Assembly (NCBI GenBank): GCA_015063125.1
Contig: SUTB01000003.1
Span: 62,001 to 126,000 of the forward strand
Reading direction: 5' to 3'
Origin: Thermoplasmata archaeon
GTDB lineage: Archaea > Thermoplasmatota > Thermoplasmata > Methanomassiliicoccales > Methanomethylophilaceae
Length of the DNA stretch: 64,000 nt
Positions 58,928 through 64,000 of the stretch are shown here, piece after piece (the first letter of the stretch is position 1; each line of letters starts with the position of its first letter). Below the pieces are notes generated by a model. The model was not told the DNA's origin. It worked only from the letters and a program-made list of their open reading frames with translations, and did not search any database. The position numbers were made by a program, and so were the translations under genes.

Positions 58928-60868
58928 TCACTGTTTAGCAGAGGGGCAGGCCTTCTCTCCTTCTCCGGCGGATTCCATCAGTTTATCGTAGTAATGGATG
59001 ACCATACAGGACTTCTCGCACTTGCCGCATGACGTGCATCTGCCGGGATCGACCCTCATTCCGCCCTTGATGGTTATGGCATGGCGGTGGCAGCCCTTCG
59101 CGCATATGCCGCACTCAGTGCACAGCTCCGCCCTTATGAGGGCCTTGACCGCCCTCTCGAAAACGATCTTGGAGTTCTTGGCATCCGGAGCGGTCACCGA
59201 GACCTGCCCTCCGCCGAACAGCTTGGCCCTTCCGTTTGGCATCTTCAGCAGTGCTATCTCGAACTCCGAGGAGTACTTCACCTCCCCGACGGTCCTGAGC
59301 GCATCCTCCACATAGGAGAAGTCCCTGCTGCGGGGGACGTTGACGATGGCCTCCATGGAATACCCTCCTGCGGCGCAGGGCGATGCTCCTTTCAGCATCC
59401 TCATGCTGGGGCCTGAAGCCTTGGACGGTTTCAGGGAGATCCGCATCTCATCGGACAGTTGTATCATCTTGGGCGGAAGCACCTTCCATCTCCAGAATCC
59501 CATGTCGGCGTATTCCTTGGGAAGCCCCCTTTCCTCAGCGTACTTATGGAGGTAATCCTCCCATTCGGCATACAGGTCTGGATGGATCCTTCCGGTGTTC
59601 CTCCACTCGCTGGAAAGGCACGAGGGGCAGAGGTAGCAGCCAATCCTCTCGAAGTCCCTATCATACAATGGGTTGTACTCCAGTCCGAATGTGAGGATGT
59701 AGGCCCATACCTCAGCTGCGCACCAAGCCCTGATCGGATTGAGGTTGACCTGGTTGGGGACGAACGGGTTCTTCGTGACGAAACCGATGGTGGAACGTGC
59801 GTATGATTCCAGCCAGCGGTTGCCCTCCACGGTGATCGTCCCCTTGGGGAAATCCTCAGATATCATATCGGTGGTGGGTCCGAGCTTGCAGACCTTGCAG
59901 CACCATCTGAAGTCCTTGGCCGGAGGACCGAATGTGTCGACGTTCTCCCAGAAACCGTCTTTGCCCTCGGCTATGTGGAGCCTGTTGCCGTGCTCCATTG
60001 CAAATGCCTTCACATAGTTCACCGTCTCCGGGAACTCCAGACCGGTGTCGATGTACATCAGTTCGAGGTCCTTCACCGCCTGTGAGGCGAGGCCGTAGGC
60101 CGCCAGGGAATCCTTCCCTCCCGAGAAGGATACTGTGATCGGGAGACCTTTCTGATTCTTCTCGTCCAGGAACCTCTTGATCTCCTTGACCGCATGCCTG
60201 CTGATGCGTCTTATGTGATCCTTGTTCGCCTCGACGAAGGTCCTGAGGTCCGCATCCACAGGCGAAGGCTGCTCCGACGGGGCATTTAGATCGCGGATCT
60301 TCACCGCCTTCTCGGCGTTCTTCAGCTCCGTGCTGTCTGCCAGTGCTATTCCCGGGCCGACCTTCTGGCCCTTCCTTAGGATCAGCGTTTCCCCCGCCTT
60401 GAAGTCCCCAATTACATCGATGACGTTCTCGCCGGGGACCGACTTTCCCTTTAGATGCCCGGACATGCCCCCGAACACTACTATGTTCTTGGTGGCGACA
60501 GGGTTGAACATGTCCGCTCCTGGCTGTCTGATCTCCAGGACGATCCTGTCGGACCTCATATCGAATCTGAGTATCCCCAGAACGGAACCGTTGGCGACGA
60601 TCTCGTCGGTACGGTCCTCTCCAGGGACCTTGTTGAAGAAGATTGCTTTGCCTTCCAGCGGTGTCGAGGTGCCGAAGGCATCCTTGAACAGGGACAGGAC
60701 CATGGGGATGCTGTCCCCCATGCATGGTCTGATGTCTCCCGGGCTGTTGATCTCGAACTCCCTCCCTTGGGAGCCGCAACTGGAGCAGGACTCGCCTAGT
60801 ATGAGGGTGCCGCAGCCGTCGCACCATCTGCGTACCTCCTTCCCGTGGGCGATATTCTTTTGGACCAT
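58928..60868 (-). CDS. PAPS reductase-like PP-loop protein with zinc ribbon and ferredoxin domains
   Basis: 646 residues. Order: zinc ribbon WCDGCGTLILGESCSSCG (residues 15-33); a PUA-like domain (about 80-200); PP-loop reductase TVSFSGGKDSLAAYGLASQ (about 245-263) with RWCCKVCKLGP and EGNRWLESYAR and IGCYLCPSCLSSEW; C-terminal double 4Fe-4S ferredoxin CTECGICAKGCHRH and CTSCGKCEKSC. Methanogen-type homologue of phosphoadenosine phosphosulfate reductase; may reduce sulfate esters, act in thiolation of tRNA or in sulfur transfer. ATG start 60868. Confidence 0.85.
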   Translation of the reverse strand: MVQKNIAHGKEVRRWCDGCGTLILGESCSSCGSQGREFEINSPGDIRPCMGDSIPMVLSLFKDAFGTSTPLEGKAIFFNKVPGEDRTDEIVANGSVLGILRFDMRSDRIVLEIRQPGADMFNPVATKNIVVFGGMSGHLKGKSVPGENVIDVIGDFKAGETLILRKGQKVGPGIALADSTELKNAEKAVKIRDLNAPSEQPSPVDADLRTFVEANKDHIRRISRHAVKEIKRFLDEKNQKGLPITVSFSGGKDSLAAYGLASQAVKDLELMYIDTGLEFPETVNYVKAFAMEHGNRLHIAEGKDGFWENVDTFGPPAKDFRWCCKVCKLGPTTDMISEDFPKGTITVEGNRWLESYARSTIGFVTKNPFVPNQVNLNPIRAWCAAEVWAYILTFGLEYNPLYDRDFERIGCYLCPSCLSSEWRNTGRIHPDLYAEWEDYLHKYAEERGLPKEYADMGFWRWKVLPPKMIQLSDEMRISLKPSKASGPSMRMLKGASPCAAGGYSMEAIVNVPRSRDFSYVEDALRTVGEVKYSSEFEIALLKMPNGRAKLFGGGQVSVTAPDAKNSKIVFERAVKALIRAELCTECGICAKGCHRHAITIKGGMRVDPGRCTSCGKCEKSCMVIHYYDKLMESAGEGEKACPSAKQ

Positions 60869-60928
60869 GCCTGCTCCTTCCGTATTCTGATAATCGAGAT
60901 TCCATAAATGGATTGTCTTCTAAGACGT

Positions 60929-61642
60929 TCAGTCCCTGAAAAACGTCGGTATCTCCGATATCGATGAAACGATGCCGTTCTCCCTGGACGGTCTCGAGGG
61001 ATCTATCAGGAATGATCCCCTCATCCCGAATCTCCTGGGCCCGAGGAAATCCTTATCCTCGCTGTCACCGGCGAAGAAGCAGTCGCTCCTTTTCATCCCC
61101 AGCGAATCTATGGCGGCCTGGTAGGCGTTGTCGTGCGGTTTCCTGTATCCGACATCGGCGCTGCTTACGACAGCGTCTATGAGATGATCGAAGCCGACAT
61201 CCTCCAGCAACCCCTTGACCACGATGCCGCGATAGGATGTGTTGCTCAGGACGCCTATCTTGTAACCTCTGTCCCTGAAGTAGCGGAGCGTGTCCTCCGC
61301 ACCCTCCACTGGGATGAATGTGTGGGTGGACCTCATCATCACGTTCTCCGCCTCGAGGCTGTCGTTCTCCGTGTGGAAGGCCTCGTCCATCCTCTCCAGC
61401 AGATAGGTTATAGACATCTCCCTGTGCGGCCCATGGTTTCCCTCGAACTCGGAGACGATCTTCTCGTACTCCTTCTGGACGTCATCCTTCTCCGCATCCG
61501 GGAACAGCCTGTAGAATGCCGAATAGATATCATCGAGGTTCCCGAATCTCGCTCTGACCAGCGTTCCGTACATGTCGAATATGAACGCCCTCTTGGATTC
61601 ATCGGGGTCGTGTAGGAAGCAGAGGCTGCGATTGACGTCCAT
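60929..61642 (-). CDS. HAD-family hydrolase
   Basis: 237 residues. Nucleophile in RAFIFDMYGTLVRARFGN (residues about 14-31): D-x-Y-G-T as in haloacid dehalogenase type II and related phosphatases, rather than D-x-D. Then VLSNTSYRGI (motif 2), VGYRKPHDNAYQAA (motif 3, Lys) and FAGDSEDKDFLGPRRFGM (motif 4). Alpha-helical cap between motifs 1 and 2. Substrate unknown. Located 23 bp past the start of the divergent neighbour in map order but on its own transcript. Confidence 0.9.
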   Translation of the reverse strand: MDVNRSLCFLHDPDESKRAFIFDMYGTLVRARFGNLDDIYSAFYRLFPDAEKDDVQKEYEKIVSEFEGNHGPHREMSITYLLERMDEAFHTENDSLEAENVMMRSTHTFIPVEGAEDTLRYFRDRGYKIGVLSNTSYRGIVVKGLLEDVGFDHLIDAVVSSADVGYRKPHDNAYQAAIDSLGMKRSDCFFAGDSEDKDFLGPRRFGMRGSFLIDPSRPSRENGIVSSISEIPTFFRD

Positions 61643-61727
61643 GAGAATAGGATGGATACCAGGAATATAACGGATGGTACGGGTGGTCCGATGATACCCT
61701 TATCTACGGAGACGGTATCGAAGTTGC

Positions 61728-62414
61728 ATGGACGACGACTACTACGACGGTCTGCAGCGCGTGAATCCGGGATACGGAAAGCCCAGATTCAGTAAGACGG
61801 AGATCAGGGACATACTGATCTCGATACTGGCCCTCGGCATAGCGTTCACGCTGCTGTACAGGAACAACCAGTCATTCCTCTACTTCTTCTCAGTAACGTT
61901 AGGTGAATCTCTGAAATACGTCGGTCTGTTCGCCCTTTGCCTGGCCCTGGTGGTTGTCAGTTTCCTGTTCCACGAGTTCGGCCACAAGTTCGTGGCCCAG
62001 AAACACGGGCTCTGGTCGGAGTTCCGCATGTGGCCAGCAGGCCTGTTCCTCACGATCCTTACATCCCTTTTTGGATTCCTGTTCGCAGCACCCGGAGCAG
62101 TGATGATCTACGGCAACATGGACAAGGCCACCAACGGGAAGATCAGCATAGCAGGTCCGGCTGTGAACGTCGTGATGGCGTTCATAGGCATCATCGGATG
62201 CTTCCTGTTCAACTACACCGGATGGGTGATCTTCTTCTACATGCTGGCGCACCTGAACGCATTCCTGGCGATATTCAACCTGCTCCCCATACCTCCTCTG
62301 GATGGATCCAAGATCCTCCCGTGGAACATCGTCATCTGGGGAGCGGCTATAGCCATAGCCGCGGGTGAGCTGCTGTTCACAATGTACGGATTGCCTACCC
62401 TGTACTGGGGATGA
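61728..62414 (+). CDS. Site-2 protease-type membrane metallopeptidase (M50)
   Basis: 228 residues, about six membrane spans. Zinc motif HEFGHKFVAQKHG (residues about 84-96) in a helix, second motif NLLPIPPLDGSKIL with its Asp. The short form, with no PDZ or CBS domain. Intramembrane proteolysis, possibly cleaving a membrane-bound regulator; target unknown. Start ATG 61728, TATA-like sequence not clear. Confidence 0.9.
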   Translation: MDDDYYDGLQRVNPGYGKPRFSKTEIRDILISILALGIAFTLLYRNNQSFLYFFSVTLGESLKYVGLFALCLALVVVSFLFHEFGHKFVAQKHGLWSEFRMWPAGLFLTILTSLFGFLFAAPGAVMIYGNMDKATNGKISIAGPAVNVVMAFIGIIGCFLFNYTGWVIFFYMLAHLNAFLAIFNLLPIPPLDGSKILPWNIVIWGAAIAIAAGELLFTMYGLPTLYWG

Positions 62415-62531
62415 ATCAGTAACGACCCCCAGCAAACCGCTTATTCCACTCTTCTGGACTATCCTATTTTTATATTCATAAAGATGTTTTATCCTCCAAT
62501 ACGGTTCAGAAAGAACCGTAGAAGTGATACT

Positions 62532-63080
62532 ATGAATTTCTGGCAGATCCTATCATTGATTTTCGGGATCATCATGATCGTTGTGGGCTTCTACTGCTTG
62601 TTCTGGCCTGGGATCACATTCGCGATGCTCGGACTGGTCATCGGTGTGGTCATGGTCATGGATGGAATAACGAGGTTATTCGTATGGAGCGACCTCAAGA
62701 AGGAAGGAGCGAACGATTCACTGTTCCTCATGGGCGGAATACTGTCCCTCGTATTGGGATTGATCATCGTCTGCAGCGCTGCAGCCCAGTTCATGCTCGA
62801 TGTTATCATCGCTTACGGAATCGGAATCTGGTTCCTGATCATCGGAATTATCACAATGATTCGCGGATTCAAACTGCGCAACATCCATGAGGACCACGAC
62901 ACCGTCCTCATAGGAAAGCACTGGTATCTCAGTGTCATCCTCGGACTCATCGTCGCAGTGGTCGCGATCCTTGCACTGATCAACCCCTCAATCACGATGA
63001 TCGCTACGGGGATCCTGATCGGTCTCGCGATCATATTCCTCGGTACCAACCTGGTAGCTTCGTCCTTCGACGGATACTGA
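62532..63080 (+). CDS. HdeD/DUF308-family membrane protein
   Basis: 182 residues, about six membrane helices in three repeated pairs. Start MNFWQILSLIFGI at ATG 62532; the preceding 16 codons in frame overlie a promoter (TTTTTATATTCATAAAG). Family of acid-resistance/stress membrane proteins of unclear role. Followed by a terminator. Confidence 0.82.
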   Translation: MNFWQILSLIFGIIMIVVGFYCLFWPGITFAMLGLVIGVVMVMDGITRLFVWSDLKKEGANDSLFLMGGILSLVLGLIIVCSAAAQFMLDVIIAYGIGIWFLIIGIITMIRGFKLRNIHEDHDTVLIGKHWYLSVILGLIVAVVAILALINPSITMIATGILIGLAIIFLGTNLVASSFDGY

Positions 63081-63090
63081 AACCATTCAA

Positions 63091-63104
63091 GGGGCATCCG
63101 CCCC
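63091..63104 (+). terminator. Terminator after the HdeD-like gene
   Basis: GGGGC, loop ATCC, GCCCC, followed by TGTTTT. Confidence 0.55.
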
Positions 63105-63127
63105 TGTTTTCATGATTATATAGAATT

Positions 63128-63148
63128 CCGGTCGGGGGACCCGACCGG
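63128..63148 (-). terminator. Terminator after the FAD oxidase gene
   Basis: CCGGTCGGG, loop GGA, CCCGACCGG, a perfect 9-bp stem 12 bp past the stop. Confidence 0.55.
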
Positions 63149-63160
63149 GTTGAAAGGGAT

Positions 63161-64000
63161 TCAATCGAGTTTGCAGGGGTACCTGAGGTTCCTGAGGATC
63201 GATCCGGTCCACTGCTCCGATTTGCCGGGGTTCAGGATGTTGTCGGGATCGAACGCTGCCTTGACGGCCCTGATGGTGTTGAGCTCCGATGCCCTCTCCT
63301 TCTGGTAGTTGGGTGCCTTGGAGATTCCCACACCGTGCTCTCCTGTGACGGTCCCTCCGAGCTCGATGCAGACATCGAAGATCTCATTCACCGCGCTGAT
63401 TCCCCTCTCCCACTCGTCCTTGTCGGTGGGGTCGATGACCATCTTGGTGTGGAGGTTACCGTCAGATGCGTGTCCGTAGGTCGCTACGGTCACCCTGTAC
63501 TTGTCCGCGATCTCCTGGAATGCTTTCACCGCATCGGGGACCTTGGAGATGGGTACTCCCATATCGTCTGCGAGAGAGACGGATGAGCATCCGGGCTTCA
63601 GTGCCGCGAGGGAGACCATGACGGACTTCCTGGCATCGGTCCACTTGTTGATCAGCGCCTTGTCCTTGGTGGGCTCCACGGAGATAGCTCCGTTCTGCTT
63701 GGCGATGTCCGCGACGATCGCTATGTCCCTGTCGACGATCTCGTCGCTCTCTCCGTCCGCCTCGACTATTATCAATGCGCCGCAGTCTGGAAGGGGGTGT
63801 CCCCTGGCCTTGTTGACCGCGTTGATGCTCGTGCTGTCCATGAGCTCGCAGGATGCGGGGATCAGAGGCTTGGCGATGATAGCGGATATGCACTTGCCTG
63901 CTGCGACGACATCCTCGAAGCAGCAGAGGCAGTATGCCGACTTCTTCGGCTTGGTGGTGATCTTGAATGTGATCTCTGTAATGACGCCCAGGGTTCCCTC
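63161..64000 (-). CDS. GlcD-type FAD-linked oxidase, 5' part beyond the window
   Basis: 280 residues visible, continuing past base 64000. The first visible residues EGTLGVITEITFKI belong to the end of the FAD_binding_4 domain, followed by the FAD-linked oxidase C-terminal domain (RVTVATYGHASDGNLHTKM, CIELGGTVTGEHGVGISKAP, AAFDPDNILNPGKS). Relatives oxidise glycolate or D-lactate and often work with an Fe-S partner. Partner gene not visible. C-terminal end complete. Confidence 0.93.
   Translation of the reverse strand, partial: EGTLGVITEITFKITTKPKKSAYCLCCFEDVVAAGKCISAIIAKPLIPASCELMDSTSINAVNKARGHPLPDCGALIIVEADGESDEIVDRDIAIVADIAKQNGAISVEPTKDKALINKWTDARKSVMVSLAALKPGCSSVSLADDMGVPISKVPDAVKAFQEIADKYRVTVATYGHASDGNLHTKMVIDPTDKDEWERGISAVNEIFDVCIELGGTVTGEHGVGISKAPNYQKERASELNTIRAVKAAFDPDNILNPGKSEQWTGSILRNLRYPCKLD

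Noticed and set aside
1-64000. CRISPR arrays, insertion sequences, prophage, rRNA
   Set aside because: No regularly spaced repeats, transposase, integrase, phage or rRNA sequence was found.

Overview
This window is archaeal. It carries class I lysyl-tRNA synthetase, a Sec61-beta type SecG, ribosomal proteins eS1 (S3Ae), eL37 and a 35-residue eL41, PAC2-family and PvlArgDC genes, tRNAs with introns at the archaeal 37/38 position, and many TATA-box promoters with short or no leaders. HdrC and HdrB, a hydrogenase maturation protease, a NikR relative, a CbiX-type chelatase and a corrinoid-protein-like gene point to a methanogen. Nearly every complete gene ends in TGA and about four in TAA. The only gene ending in TAG is a broken one. 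Avoidance of amber codons together with H2/heterodisulfide genes suggests Methanomassiliicoccales (Thermoplasmatota), but no pyl or methyltransferase gene is present to prove it, so the placement is inference.

Layout. 1-5.1 kb: 3' part of serS, a flavin-reductase-like gene, an HD hydrolase, class I lysK and secG. 5.2-16 kb: a corrinoid-like protein with a changed cobalt-binding motif, Na+-coupled and cation transporters (AGCS, CPA2, NSS), a 725-residue acidic repeat protein, an MFS carrier and a divergent ZIP/NikR-like pair with a symmetric operator. 16-19.5 kb: two membrane-anchored paralogue-like surface proteins around tRNA-Glu and nadE, then tRNA-Ser. 20-27 kb: an ACT / homoserine dehydrogenase / citramalate synthase / ACT / UPF0210 operon, then a membrane protein and surface protein pair. 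27.3-28 kb: RNA cluster with an intron-containing tRNA-Trp whose intron is a box C/D methylation guide, eL41, and tRNA-Arg.

28-42 kb: small membrane and flavin proteins, a GHKL/winged-helix regulator, CbiX, NhaC, DNA polymerase IV, amt-glnK, a diaminobutyrate aminotransferase/decarboxylase operon (1,3-diaminopropane), a rubredoxin-glutamate synthase-like fusion, and a divergent HTH regulator unit. 42.8-44.1 kb: a decayed 1.2 kb insertion with a broken DUF3800 gene, bounded by a 19-bp near-repeat of the tRNA-Ala 3' end. 44-52 kb: purF with eL37, a CDF exporter, an operon of ArsA-like ATPase / small Cys-tailed protein / dihydroorotase / YkgJ-type protein, an intron-containing tRNA-Met, and eS1.

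52-64 kb: hdrCB under its own promoter, a LysR-like regulator divergent from a hydrogenase maturation protease, an M16 peptidase, PAC2, arginine decarboxylase, a large PAPS-reductase-like iron-sulfur protein, a HAD phosphatase, a site-2-type protease, an HdeD-like protein, and the 3' part of a GlcD-type FAD oxidase. The genes mainly serve translation, amino-acid and polyamine synthesis, ion and ammonium transport, and hydrogen-dependent energy metabolism. No CRISPR array, complete insertion sequence or prophage was seen.
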